From Stieleria magnilauensis (GTDB taxonomy: Bacteria > Planctomycetota > Planctomycetia > Pirellulales > Pirellulaceae), in NCBI GenBank assembly GCA_007753675.1, contig CP036432.1, forward strand, positions 7,814,233-7,878,232: a stretch of 64,000 nucleotides of DNA, written 5' to 3'. Below the pieces are notes generated by a model. That model saw only the letters and a program-made list of their open reading frames with translations, was not told the origin of the DNA and ran no database searches. Positions 35,000-45,400 of the stretch are shown piece after piece. The translations under genes were made by a program, and so were the position numbers. Every line of letters starts with the position of its first letter. The stretch's first letter is position 1.

Positions 35000-35650
35000 T
35001 CAGAACGGGCAAGGCGATTCGATTTCGATCAGACGACCGTTGGATGGGTCGTGGAACTGCAATCGGTGGGCGTGCAGCAGGATGCGGTCGGTGTGCTGTT
35101 CCGCCGCACCGTAGGTCGTATCCCCGACGATCGGGTGTCCGCGGGAGGCCGTTTGCAGTCGCAGCTGGTGCATCCGTCCGGTGATCGGGTTCAATTCCAA
35201 CCGGCTCGTGTCCTCGGCGGAATCCACGGAGACCGTTTTGACGATCGTGCTGGCCAGCTTTGCACCGGCCGCGGTCTCGGCACAGACTTCCGCGCGGGGC
35301 AACGCGTCCATTTTGCGGATGAAATCGTCCCACTGTTGAGGGTCCGTTTCGCCCGCCTTGTATCGGCCTTCGACGACCGCCAAGTACTGTTTGTGCGTCT
35401 TGCGACTGGCGAATTGGGCCGACAACAGTCGGGCGGCTTTTTTCGTCAGTGCGACCAAGATCACGCCGCTGACGAACCGATCCAATCGGTGTGGAAAGGA
35501 GAGGTAGCCATCCGGGCGTGCGAGTTGACGATGCAGTCGGCTTTCCAGACTATCGATTCCAGCGGGAGCTTGGGTCGACAGCCCGGCCGGCTTGTTGACC
35601 GCCAGCATCAGATCGCTCTGCCAAAGCAATTGAATGTCCGAGTCAGCCAT
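35000..35650 (-). CDS. RluA-family pseudouridine synthase
   Basis: A 216-residue enzyme with the RluA signatures LAVNKPAGLSTQ, the catalytic HRLDRFVSG (Asp nucleophile), THKQYLAVVEG, LELNPITGRMHQLRLQTASRGHPIVGDTTYG and LLHAHRLQF. It has no S4 domain, so it is of the short RluA/TruC-like type. It isomerises uridine in rRNA or tRNA, but the exact site cannot be told. It lies 109 bases upstream of mqnA in the same direction. Confidence 0.93.
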   Translation of the reverse strand: MADSDIQLLWQSDLMLAVNKPAGLSTQAPAGIDSLESRLHRQLARPDGYLSFPHRLDRFVSGVILVALTKKAARLLSAQFASRKTHKQYLAVVEGRYKAGETDPQQWDDFIRKMDALPRAEVCAETAAGAKLASTIVKTVSVDSAEDTSRLELNPITGRMHQLRLQTASRGHPIVGDTTYGAAEQHTDRILLHAHRLQFHDPSNGRLIEIESPCPF

Positions 35651-36210
35651 CAGTGATCCAATGCGTCATGGGAAAGAATCGATCAAGCAGGGTGATCGTG
35701 GGCTTGGATGGAATCAACTCGCAAGCCTCGCAGAGACTGCCAGGGTGTCGTTTTCGTATCGACCAGCTTGGCAGATTCTCTTCCATCTCAAAGCACCGCC
35801 GATACCACGCTGCGATCAGTCACGATGATCAGCCTACGTTTGCTTCAGGTTGCACGCCGTTCAACACGCGTCACCTTCTGCAGCAGTCACTTTCAGCGCA
35901 TAAAAAAACGAGAGATCCCGGCCACGACAAAGAGAAGTTTCAATCGGAATCGCAACTTCGCTTCGTACACGAATCTCTCGCTCATTGAAGTTGTACGCGT
36001 TGTCGCACATCAGTCAAGAGCGACTGGTGTGATCGGATTAAAAAAAAAGCGGCGATTGGGAGCGGATTTCAACGACAATCTTGGACTTCCAACATCACTT
36101 CACGGTGTGCCGCGCGCGTCAACGGCGCGCAACCGGTTAACCTTTAGGACGGTGGTTCCGTTTGAACGTTACCGACTGCCCAATCACTTCCTGCTCTCAG
36201 CCAACGCGAC
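35651..36210. other. Divergent intergenic region before the DHPS-like gene
   Basis: About 560 bases with a locally lower GC content, a run of A near 36040 and a GCGCGC-rich imperfect palindrome near 36108-36130. Several overlapping open frames exist here, none with a ribosome site or recognisable protein. It should contain both promoters. Confidence 0.4.
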
Positions 36211-37632
36211 ATGCAACCGGCTATCGATCTCTCCGAAACATCGCACTTGCACTTCGTGACCGGAACGCTTGCCCAGCATGCGGTCCGCGAGATCGTCGAC
36301 GCGCTCGCCGGGCGGCATGCGTTTGACTATTCGATCGGTGTCATGCCGATCACCGTCGCTGCGTTGATGACCCCAAAATGGCTCGCGCGCAAGCTGGATT
36401 TGCCCAAGCAAGCGACTCATTTGATCGTGCCGGGGTTCTGCGAATCGGGAATCCAAACGTTGCGTTCCCAAGTCGCGGCCGAAGTCGTTGTCGGACCGAA
36501 TGATTGTCGCGACATGGCGGAACTGTTTGGCGAATCACGTTCCGAAATCGACCTCAGTCGCTATGACATCGAGATCATTGCGGAGATCAATCATGTGCCC
36601 CGGCTGTCCCGGGACGAATTTTTGACCACTGCATTGCAACTGATGCGTGACGGTGCGGATCGAATTGATGTCGGGTGTGATCCAACCGCACGCTTTGAAT
36701 CGATTGCGGACTACATTGCCGCGCTGGTGTCGCAAGGCATTCCCGTTTCGGTCGATACGTTTGACCCTTGGGAAGCGGAAGCGGCTTGTCGTGCCGGTGC
36801 ATCACTGGTGCTGAGTGTGAATTCTCAGAATCGCGAGCATGCCCAGCGCTGGGGCACGGAGGTTGTCGTGATTCCTGATTCACCATCCGATCTCAGCAGC
36901 CTGGATGAAACGATCGAGTATTTGTCGCAGCGGAACGTCCCGATGCGATTGGATCCGATTTTGGAGCCGATTGGTTCGGGATTGGCGGCCAGCATCGTGC
37001 GTTATTCGGAGGTGCGCAGACGCTATCCGGAATTGCCGATGATGATGGGAATCGGCAACGTGACGGAATTGACCGACGCCGATTCGGCCGGCATCAACGC
37101 GGTGCTATTGGGGATCTGTCAGGAGCTGGGAATTCAAAGTGTCCTGACCACCCAGGTGATCAACTGGGCGCGATCTTCGGTGCGTGAGTGTGACCATGCG
37201 CGACGCCTCGTGCATGCGGCGGTCCGAAATGGCATTCCTCCCAAGAATCTGTCCGACGAATTGGTGCTGCTGCGGGATCGAAGGTTGCGTTCGTTCCCGT
37301 TGGACACTCTGGAGGGGCTTTCCCAGGCCATCAAGGACAATAACTACCGTTTGTTCGCCCAGGATGATGCGATCCACTTGGTCTCGCGTCAGCTGTATCT
37401 TCGCGAGCAGGACCCGTTTTTGCTGTTCGAGAGGCTGCTGAACGAGCCGATTGCTGACAATGTGGACCGTGGGCACGCGTTTTATCTGGGCTACGAAATG
37501 GCCAAAGCGTCGATCGCGTTGACCTTAGGAAAGCAGTATGAGCAAGATCGCGCACTTGATTGGGGGTTCCTGACCCGCCGCGAGGATCTGCACCGCCTCG
37601 CTCGCAGCAGCCGCCATCGCAAGGAGCCATAA
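36211..37632 (+). CDS. Dihydropteroate synthase-like protein of the tetrahydromethanopterin type
   Basis: A 473-residue protein. Residues about 15-120 form an N-terminal domain (FVTGTLAQHAVREIVDAL, DYSIGVMPITVAALM) of the DUF6513 kind. Residues about 140-330 have the DHPS/pterin-binding barrel (IIAEINHVPRLSRDEF, MRDGADRIDVGCDPT, GIPVSVDTFDPWEAEAACRAGASLVLSVN, MMMGIGNVTELTDADSAGINAVLLGI). The C-terminal 120 residues are family-specific. Homologues occur in archaea, methylotrophs and planctomycetes, linked to methanopterin C1 cofactor synthesis. This is inferred by family; no other such gene is in the window. Confidence 0.85.
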   Translation: MQPAIDLSETSHLHFVTGTLAQHAVREIVDALAGRHAFDYSIGVMPITVAALMTPKWLARKLDLPKQATHLIVPGFCESGIQTLRSQVAAEVVVGPNDCRDMAELFGESRSEIDLSRYDIEIIAEINHVPRLSRDEFLTTALQLMRDGADRIDVGCDPTARFESIADYIAALVSQGIPVSVDTFDPWEAEAACRAGASLVLSVNSQNREHAQRWGTEVVVIPDSPSDLSSLDETIEYLSQRNVPMRLDPILEPIGSGLAASIVRYSEVRRRYPELPMMMGIGNVTELTDADSAGINAVLLGICQELGIQSVLTTQVINWARSSVRECDHARRLVHAAVRNGIPPKNLSDELVLLRDRRLRSFPLDTLEGLSQAIKDNNYRLFAQDDAIHLVSRQLYLREQDPFLLFERLLNEPIADNVDRGHAFYLGYEMAKASIALTLGKQYEQDRALDWGFLTRREDLHRLARSSRHRKEP

Positions 37633-37805
37633 TTGCATTCACCCGCAACTGCGGGATTTGGGACCAACTCTCGCCTTTTGAATTTGGGCGGGCCGTGTAG
37701 ACTGTAGTGTCCAAATGTAGCTGGCCGGTCAAGACGGAGAGACCTGCATAACGCTGCATTTGATTCGCCCTCTCGCTATTCGTAAAACGACGGACCGTCG
37801 CGACG

Positions 37806-38927
37806 ATGGAATCCACCACACGCTTCGAACCCAATCCAACGGTTACATTTCGGGGCACCGTTAACACCAGCGGTGACGCGAAACTCGTTCATTGGTATGA
37901 CCACCTGATCGAACGACAGAAGGTCAGTTGGACGGGGCACCATCACATGCTTCGTCTGCTCGGCCGTGGCGGCCAGGGCGAGGTCTATCTGACGGAGTAT
38001 CGCGGGACGGACGGGTTCACGGTCCCGGTCGCGATGAAAGTGTTCTCCCCCGAGCACTACCAAAGCGCCCGCGCCTACGACGAGGCGATGCGGCGGATCG
38101 CCACGATTGCATCCAAAGTCGCGTTGATTCAGCACGACAACCTGCTGGCGGTGCAAAACTTCTTCGAACGGCACCGGATCCGCATCATGATGATGGAATG
38201 GGTCGACGGCTATGACCTTCGCCAACTGCTCGCACCGAGTTGCTTGAAACTGTTGGGCCAGCATTTGGACAACCGTCGGTTCAAATACATCAACGATGTG
38301 ATCATCACCAAGGGACCCGACCATTCGCGTTTCAAAGCCGGCATCGCCGTGGCCATCATGCGTGAGTGCTTGGCGGCACTGGCGGCGCTGCACCGCGAAG
38401 GCATCGTGCATGGCGACGTCAAACCCGCTAACATCATGCTCAAACGCAGCGGCCACACCAAACTGATCGATTTGGGATCGGCGATCGAATACAAGAATCC
38501 GCCCCGCGAACGCGAATGCACTCCGATGTACGCGGCTCCGGAAATCTTGGAAAACGAATTGGCGACCCCACGCAGTGACTTGGCAAGTGTCGGCTACGTG
38601 TTGATCGAACTGCTCAGCGGACGAAACATTTTTGCCGGCAAAGAAAGCCTGCGTGATCTGGTGGAAGCCAAACTCGCTTTGCCCTCGCGACTGGAAGAAG
38701 TGTTGCCGGCGGACATCAGTCGCAACGATTTGTTGATGAACTTTCTGGTCGGATTGATCTCGCCCGACCCGAATTTACGGTTCCCCAATGCCGAAGCCGC
38801 CGAGCATGTCGACACCGGTGCGGCGGCATTTCATCGACAATTGGTCATCGGTGACATGTCGACCGAATACAACAATGATATCCGGCTTTGGCTGGAAGAA
38901 CTCCGACGACTCGAAATCGAATTGTGA
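37806..38927 (+). CDS. Ser/Thr protein kinase, probably active
   Basis: A 373-residue cytoplasmic protein without a transmembrane helix. It has a Gly loop LLGRGGQGEVYL, VAMKVF with the ATP Lys, a catalytic loop HGDVKPANIM (non-RD type, catalytic Asp retained), DLG in place of DFG, and YAAPEIL. The motif set is complete enough for activity, unlike the homologue at 28808-30448. Its stop overlaps the GTG start of the inositol-phosphatase gene (GTGA), so the two are translationally coupled. Confidence 0.9.
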   Translation: MESTTRFEPNPTVTFRGTVNTSGDAKLVHWYDHLIERQKVSWTGHHHMLRLLGRGGQGEVYLTEYRGTDGFTVPVAMKVFSPEHYQSARAYDEAMRRIATIASKVALIQHDNLLAVQNFFERHRIRIMMMEWVDGYDLRQLLAPSCLKLLGQHLDNRRFKYINDVIITKGPDHSRFKAGIAVAIMRECLAALAALHREGIVHGDVKPANIMLKRSGHTKLIDLGSAIEYKNPPRERECTPMYAAPEILENELATPRSDLASVGYVLIELLSGRNIFAGKESLRDLVEAKLALPSRLEEVLPADISRNDLLMNFLVGLISPDPNLRFPNAEAAEHVDTGAAAFHRQLVIGDMSTEYNNDIRLWLEELRRLEIEL

Positions 38928-39724
38928 ATCAAGAACACTTGGACCTGGCGATCAAGGCCGCAAAGGCCGGCGCCGTGGAACTGCTCAGCCGATGGGAAAA
39001 CCGAACCGTTTCCGAAAAGGCTCCCAAAGATCTCGTCACCGATGCGGATCTGGCATCACAGAAAGCGATTCGCAAGATTCTGATGGACGCCTTCGGCGGC
39101 TATGCGTTCGTGGGGGAAGAAGAGGGCGAAAATGACCCGCCCGCGGCGGTTCGAAGTGGTGACGCCGACGCGCCGCCGTGCTGGGTCGTCGATCCGCTCG
39201 ATGGAACCGTCAACTACGTTCATCGGCTGCAATCCTTCGCCGTTTCGATCGGGCTGTACCACGCCGGCAAGATGCGTTTGGGCGTGATCCTCGATCCCGT
39301 CTCCAACGAACTCTTCTCCGCCGTCGACGGCGCCGGCGCACACCTCAATGGGCGGCCGATTCGGGCCAGCGATTGCGAAGACCTGTCGCAGGCGCTGGTC
39401 GCGTGCAGTTTTCCCGCCGGCGTCAAAGCGGATTCGCCGGAGGTCGCCCGGTTCGTCAAAGTCCTCGAACGCTGCCGATCACTTCGCCGACTCGGTTCTT
39501 GTGCACTCAACATGTGCTACGTCGCCGCCGGACGTCTGGACGGCTATTGGGCGACCAACGTCTGCCCCTGGGATTCCGCCGCCGGTACCGTGATCGCTCG
39601 CGAGGCCGGGGCGCAGCTGACCGCCTATGACGGATCCGAACTGGACGACTGGTTGCCAAAATTCTGTGTCACCGCGACCAAGCCGATGCACGAAACCATG
39701 GTCGGCCTGCTCGGCAGGGATTGA
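38924..39724 (+). CDS. Inositol monophosphatase family protein
   Basis: A 266-residue enzyme. The GTG at 38924 overlaps the kinase stop and gives a normal N-terminus (NQEHLDLAIKAAKAGAVELL). Metal and substrate motifs are present: DLVTDADLASQ, GEEEGE, WVVDPLDGTVNYVH, and the C-terminal CPWDSAAGTVIAREAGA. Members dephosphorylate inositol phosphates, histidinol phosphate, PAP or fructose bisphosphate; the substrate here is not determined by sequence. It is in an operon with the kinase, and possibly with the flavin-reductase-like gene 26 bases downstream. Confidence 0.92.
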   Translation: MNQEHLDLAIKAAKAGAVELLSRWENRTVSEKAPKDLVTDADLASQKAIRKILMDAFGGYAFVGEEEGENDPPAAVRSGDADAPPCWVVDPLDGTVNYVHRLQSFAVSIGLYHAGKMRLGVILDPVSNELFSAVDGAGAHLNGRPIRASDCEDLSQALVACSFPAGVKADSPEVARFVKVLERCRSLRRLGSCALNMCYVAAGRLDGYWATNVCPWDSAAGTVIAREAGAQLTAYDGSELDDWLPKFCVTATKPMHETMVGLLGRD

Positions 39725-39750
39725 TCGGGTTTGAATCCCGGGAGACCGAA

Positions 39751-40332
39751 ATGGAATTTGACGTCGAAAAACTGACGCTGCAAGAAACCTACCTGCGTTT
39801 GGTTCAATTGATCACGCCCCGACCGATCGCTTGGGTTTCGACGCTGTCGGTCGACGGAGTGCCAAACCTGGCACCGTTTTCTTTCTTCAGCGGCGTCGGG
39901 GCGAACCCGCCGACGGTCTGCTTCGCCCCGGCCAACAACGCCCAGGGACTGCCCAAAGACACGCTGGAAAACGTGCGACGCACCGGTCAGTTTGTGGTCA
40001 ACGTCGTGACCGAGTCGGTGGCGCAAGCGATGCACCGCAGCAGCGACGAAGTGGGTTCGGAAATCGACGAATTTCAACACGTCGGTGTCGAGCCGATCGA
40101 ATCGGTCAAAGTCAAACCGCCCCGCGTCCGATCGGCCGTTGCCGCCATGGAGTGCACCCTGCATTCGGCGATCACACTGGGAACCGGCCCTGCCGGAGCG
40201 AATCTGGTGATCGGAAACGTCGTCTACTTCCACGTCGAAGACAATCTGGTCGACCAAAAGTCCCTGCACACGATCGCACGCGTCGGACGCCGCGAATACA
40301 CGGAAGTCAAAGAGACCTTCCGGCTGGAATGA
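39751..40332 (+). CDS. Flavin reductase-like (FMN-binding split barrel) protein
   Basis: A 193-residue protein. The ATG at 39751 has GGGAG about 8 bases upstream and is preferred to an upstream TTG. RPIAWVSTLSVDGVPNLAPFSFFSGVGANPPTVCFAP is the signature of the DIM6/NTAB flavin-reductase domain that binds FMN, followed by VRRTGQFVVNVVTE. Members reduce flavin or act as flavin-dependent oxidoreductases. It follows the inositol-phosphatase gene by 26 bases. Confidence 0.9.
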   Translation: MEFDVEKLTLQETYLRLVQLITPRPIAWVSTLSVDGVPNLAPFSFFSGVGANPPTVCFAPANNAQGLPKDTLENVRRTGQFVVNVVTESVAQAMHRSSDEVGSEIDEFQHVGVEPIESVKVKPPRVRSAVAAMECTLHSAITLGTGPAGANLVIGNVVYFHVEDNLVDQKSLHTIARVGRREYTEVKETFRLE

Positions 40333-40460
40333 GGGCGGTTAGCGGTTAGTTAGTAGCGGTTGGGTGGGAGTGGGGACTCAACACGCTGCCTTCCCCGGGA
40401 CGTTATAATTGCCCGGTCCGGCCGCTCTTCTGATCTCTCGTCGTTCCAGGTTTCCGTGCC

Positions 40461-42377
40461 ATGCCCCAGGTCGATCGCCGCACCGTCGTCGTGCTTGCCT
40501 TGCTGGTTTGCCTTTGCCCTGTGATCGGACATGCCCAGTCGGACGCTCGGTTGTGGACCGACAAGACGGGTAAGTTCCAGGTCAGCGCCAAGCTGATTGA
40601 GCACAACGAAACACAAGTCAAGTTGCAGAAGAGCGATGGTCGAGTGATCACCGTTCCGCTGAATATTCTCAGCCCTGCCGACGCCAAATTCGTCCGAGAA
40701 CTCGATGCCGAGCCGGTCAATCCATTTGCCGGTGGGGAGCCGATGACGCCTGCGACCCCTGATCGCAAACTGGCTCCGTCTCCATCCGGATCGTTCCCGC
40801 AGCGCAGCACCACCGAAGAGTTGCCGACCGATGGAACGGAAATCTACATCAACGTCGATGAGACGATGCCTGCGGTGCAGCCCGATCCGGGAGTGGGTGG
40901 ATTTCAATTCGCCGAGTTCGCCCGCCCGATTGAGCAGCTCGATGCCTACGCCCGTGTTTCGCAACCGATCCTGGTCGATCCCACCGTACCCGTGTTTGCG
41001 GTGTCGACACATCGCAACGGCAATGCGGTCAGCCCGGCGCATTTTGGGCATGTCTTTCTGACCACGAAGAGCAGCAAGCAGCCGAAGTTGGCCTTTGAGT
41101 CCGACGAGACCTTTTTGTTGTTGGACCACAACATCGCTTACGATCGTTCGGTGGCCATGATCGGTGTCGATTCACCTTCGGATCGGGGCGGTGACTTGGC
41201 GGTCATGGACGGCCTGGCGACCGGTAGCCCCCGTGTGGTTGCGCGATGGCATTTGCCCGAATGGCAGAAACCGGGATTCAAACCGAAGGCGGAGTTCGCC
41301 ACGATGTTGGATGGCACCCGAGCGCTCGTGCAAGTCAATTCGTCGATTTATTGTTGGTCGCTTGATGACGGAAAATGCCACTTTTTGATTCAACGGGTGC
41401 CGGCGACGGGCAAGGTCGCCGTCAGCGCCGGAGGACGTTTCCTTGCCATTTCGGTCAGCGGCGGAACCCAGATGATCGATGTCGCCAGCGCCGAGCTGAT
41501 CGGCAAGATTCCCTTTCCCGGAACCCTGACGCCCGAAGTCCGTTTTTCGCCCGACGGCAGCCGACTGGCGATGGCGGCCGGCAATCAAGTGGCGGTTTGG
41601 AATCTCCAGTCCGCCGGTATAGAGATGGAGGAAACCGTCGAAACGCCGATCGGGCGGTTGGTCGGCTGGGTGGGTGACGATGCGTTGCTCAGCCAGTTCG
41701 CGTTGATCGATCTGGAGATGGCCCAGGCGGTCTGGAAATATCACCTGCCCTCCGGCGGGAAAGAAATGACCGTTCCCGGCGGATTCGTTTGCATCGACAA
41801 AAATGCGCGCCCGGCCATGATCACCAGTCTTCCGCTGCCGCATGGTGCGATCGCCAAGGTCAAGCAACAGCTGAAGAATGCCGGCAACGACATGTTGCTG
41901 CTTGGACCCGGCGGCAAAGTCTCCTTGGAAGTCAGCGGCATCAAGGGCGTCGACGAACAAGTGATGGAAGACGCGCTTCGAGAGGCGGTGGAAAAAGCAG
42001 GCTGGAACGTGGTTCCCGACGCCGACATCAAAGTCGTTGCGACGATCACGCGCGGTGAAAAACAAGTGCTCAATTACCGCCCCATCGGAGCCTCGTTCCG
42101 CAGCGAAGGCGAAACGGTCAATCTGAAACCCTATCGCGCCAGTTTGAAAGTGGTCCAAGGCGACACCACGCTGTGGCAGCGCAGTTCAGAAAACATGGTC
42201 CCTTTCATCATCCGCTTGAATGCGGGCGAGTCGATCAAGCATGCCGTGAAACGTTATGAAAAGGCCGATCCGGAGTATTTCAAACGCGTCAACATTCCGC
42301 CCAAGATCATCAAACCGGAACACCGCAGCATCGTTGGAACCAGCCGCATCCAAAACGGACGCTGGGTCGATTTCTGA
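40461..42377 (+). CDS. Exported SHD1-domain protein with WD40-like repeats
   Basis: A 638-residue protein. The signal peptide MPQVDRRTVVVLALLVCLCPVIGHAQ is followed by an SHD1 domain at about residues 30-75 (ARLWTDKTGKFQVSAKLIEHNETQVKLQKSDGRVITVPLNILS), a module common in planctomycete exported proteins. A Pro/Ser-rich linker leads to a beta-rich region of about 300 residues with WD40-like blades (RFLAISVSGGTQMIDVASAELIGKI, RFSPDGSRLAMAAGNQVAVWNL). The C-terminal 130 residues are unassigned. It is transcribed alone and convergent with the NRPS gene. Confidence 0.88.
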   Translation: MPQVDRRTVVVLALLVCLCPVIGHAQSDARLWTDKTGKFQVSAKLIEHNETQVKLQKSDGRVITVPLNILSPADAKFVRELDAEPVNPFAGGEPMTPATPDRKLAPSPSGSFPQRSTTEELPTDGTEIYINVDETMPAVQPDPGVGGFQFAEFARPIEQLDAYARVSQPILVDPTVPVFAVSTHRNGNAVSPAHFGHVFLTTKSSKQPKLAFESDETFLLLDHNIAYDRSVAMIGVDSPSDRGGDLAVMDGLATGSPRVVARWHLPEWQKPGFKPKAEFATMLDGTRALVQVNSSIYCWSLDDGKCHFLIQRVPATGKVAVSAGGRFLAISVSGGTQMIDVASAELIGKIPFPGTLTPEVRFSPDGSRLAMAAGNQVAVWNLQSAGIEMEETVETPIGRLVGWVGDDALLSQFALIDLEMAQAVWKYHLPSGGKEMTVPGGFVCIDKNARPAMITSLPLPHGAIAKVKQQLKNAGNDMLLLGPGGKVSLEVSGIKGVDEQVMEDALREAVEKAGWNVVPDADIKVVATITRGEKQVLNYRPIGASFRSEGETVNLKPYRASLKVVQGDTTLWQRSSENMVPFIIRLNAGESIKHAVKRYEKADPEYFKRVNIPPKIIKPEHRSIVGTSRIQNGRWVDF

Positions 42378-42386
42378 AGCTCTGCC

Positions 42387-42428
42387 CTATCGTCTTGCCC
42401 CTATCGTCTTGCCCCTATCATTCTGCCT
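42387..42428. repeat. 14-bp tandem repeat between convergent genes
   Basis: CTATCGTCTTGCCC occurs at 42387-42400 and 42401-42414, with a variant CTATCATTCTGCCT at 42415-42428. On the opposite strand the variant reads GGCAGAATGATAG, closely matching the 16-bp unit at 7672-7767. Like that array, it lies between two gene ends. Confidence 0.85.
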
Positions 42429-42436
42429 TCCCTCCC

Positions 42437-45400
42437 CTAATTCCTCACCGACGCGACAAACCGTGCGATCTGCTCGGCAATCTCGCCGGCGCCGGGGGAT
42501 TTCACCATGCTGTGATGATACCCGCTGACCGTGCCCACGGTGACGTCGCCGGTCCAATGCCCCCAACCACGATCGGGACGCTCATCGGCTTTTCCGGGAA
42601 CATCACGCGGTCGCAACAGCAGCACCGGGACGTCCATCGGTCGGATCTGATACCCTTGGCACAGCTCGACGTGGTGGGCGAACAAACGCCGTAGATCGGC
42701 GATGGCTTTCTGCACGACCGCCGTCGGAGTGTCTTCTTGCAGCACCCCCAAGCGTTCGGCGTGCTCGTACAGGAACGGCAACTGGTCGTCTTCGGACAGT
42801 TCACTCAGCTGCTCCAGCGATAATTCGATCCCGTACTCCAGTCCGGCTGCGGGCGCGTCGGAATCACTGCGCTCTGGTACCGTGGAATCCAACAGAATCA
42901 ATCCCGCCACGTCCCCGCCGTCGGCGGCAAGCCGCCGTGCGACTTCGAAGGCGATGACGCCGCCGAGTGACCAACCGCCGATGAAATAACGCCCCGACGG
43001 CTGGCGACGCCGGATCGACCGGACATAGTCGCTGGCCATTTCACTCAACGTGCTCGGCAATCGTTCATCACCGTGTAGTCCCCGCGAACGAATCGCGACC
43101 AGCGGCTGATCGTCGGGAAGCATCCCCGCCAGTTCGCGGTAACAGACGACGATCCCGCCCGGCGGATGGATCATGAACACGGGGGCAGCATCGCCGGCGC
43201 GTTTCAGTTCCACCAACAACGCTTCGGCATCCTTCGTCGATTCATTTTCCGTTTCCGAAACGGCAGCGCGACATCCGTCGATCGCCGCGTCTCCGAATCG
43301 GGCTCGAAGGCTCGGTTCATGCAGATCCACCAACCGGATTGCGACCGAACGGACGTCGCCCAAATCAAACAGCAACGCGGTGGGGATCGCGAAACCAAGC
43401 TCATCGGACAACTCAGACGTCAACACCGCAGCCTGCAACGACGTTCCCCCGGCTTCGAAAAAATTGACATCGATTCCGATGGATTCCTGCTCCAACGCAG
43501 CGGCGAAGCGCAGCTCCAAAAACTGTTCCAAGTCGTTACGCGGCGGCAACACATTCTCGGTCGATGCGTCCTTGGACACCGGTTCGGGTAACCGCTGGCG
43601 ATCAATCTTGCCGCTCGTGTTGAGCGAAAGTTGATCCACAAGATGGATCGACGCGGGGCGTTTGTACGGGGGCAGGCTGGCTGTGAGATGACGGGTCAGC
43701 GCGTCGTGTTGCGAAGCGTCGACCCCGGCAACGAAAGCGGCAAGTCGTTCTCCTGGCGTTCCGGACTGGATCACTTTGACCGCCGCACGCTCGACGCCTG
43801 GGAAGCACTCGATCGTCCGCTCGATCTCTTCCAATTCGATGCGATAACCCCGCATTTTGACTTGGTGATCGACGCGGCCGAGAAACTCGATCGTGCCATC
43901 GCCGCGCCGCCGACCGAGATCACCCGTCAGATAGACTCGGCTCGGCTTGCCCTCGCCGTCGAGGATCTGTTGCGAGGTGATGAAGGCTTGCTCGGTCAAT
44001 TCAGGTTGATTGAGATAGCCGTCGGCCAAACCGCGACCGCTGATCACGATCTGTCCAGGAACGCCCACGGGAACCGGGGCCAGCAGCGGGTCGACCAGAT
44101 GAATATGCACCCCATCAATCTCACGGCCGATCGGAATGCGACTCCCCGGTAGGACTTTCGTCACACGATGCGCCGTGACTTGGCAAGCGGCCTCGGTCGG
44201 GCCATAAAAATTCCAAAGTTCGCCATCGACTTGGGAACGAATTAATTCGGGCAACTCCGTCGGCATCGTTTCGCCGCCCGTCCAGATTTGCCGCACCGAA
44301 GTGCACTCGGCAAATCGGGGATGCGCTGCGAGCGCCCGCAAGACGCTCGGGACGGCTTGCAGAATCGTGACGCGATCGCGAATGATTTGTGTGATCAATT
44401 GGTCCAGATCCAGACGTCCCGGATCATCGGGCCACACCAGTGACGCGTTCTGTTGGGCGGTGGTCACGACCAGTGGCAACGTCGCATCGAACTGATGGGA
44501 CAACACGATGAGCGCACGGTCGGATTGTGAAAAGGGCGTCGCACGCTGTTGCCATCGCATCGCATTGGTGATCGCGGCGTGGGAAACCATGACGCCTTTC
44601 GGACGTCCGGTCGAACCCGAGGTGTAGATCACGTAGGCAAGGTCGTCGGGCGAACAATGATGACAGGTCGGCGTCGCCTGGTGGTCCAATTCGTCCACTG
44701 AAATGACGGCCACGTCGAGAGCGTTTGCCCATGGATCGTTCGCTGTGGCCACGACGAATTCAATCGCCGCATCGCGTTGCAGCATCTCGGGCGCGACCGC
44801 CGGTTGTTCGGCGTCGATCGGAATCGGCGTCGCTCCGCAATACATCACGCCCAGGATACCGACCCAGGCATCGCGGCCACGTTTCATACAGACCGGGACC
44901 ATCGCGCCGGGTTTGACGCCGCATTGTTGCAGACTTGTTGCGAAGCGTTGTGCGTCGGCGACAATTTCGTGTTCCGAATCCCCGAGCAAGTCGATCAACG
45001 TTTCACGCGGCTCGTTCAAATCGTCTGAATCGAATCGATGACCATCAGCCCAGCGGACATGCTTCACCGGACATTTTGGATCGGCGACCAGCTGACCAGA
45101 CAATGCAACAAATTGATGGGCCATCGAGTCGATCGTGTCAGCGGCAAACAGGTCGCGGCAATAACAGATCATGCCGCGGAGTTCATCGCCATGCAGTTCA
45201 AAGACAAACTCAACGTCGTAATGACAGCTCGTGTGCTGGACCGGAAAACTTTCTTGCCGCATGCCGGCGAAGTCGTCAAAGACGTGTTCGTTGCCGATGA
45301 CAAATCCCGCTCGTCCCTGTTCGCTGGCGATCTGTGATTTTTCAAACGTGCAGGAGACTTGAAACAGCGGATGGCGACGTGGGTCACGCCCGACGCCACT

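Noticed and set aside
34887-35333. 148-codon minus-strand frame beside the pseudouridine synthase
   Set aside because: It overlaps most of the synthase gene in another frame and is Arg-rich, as expected of a shadow.
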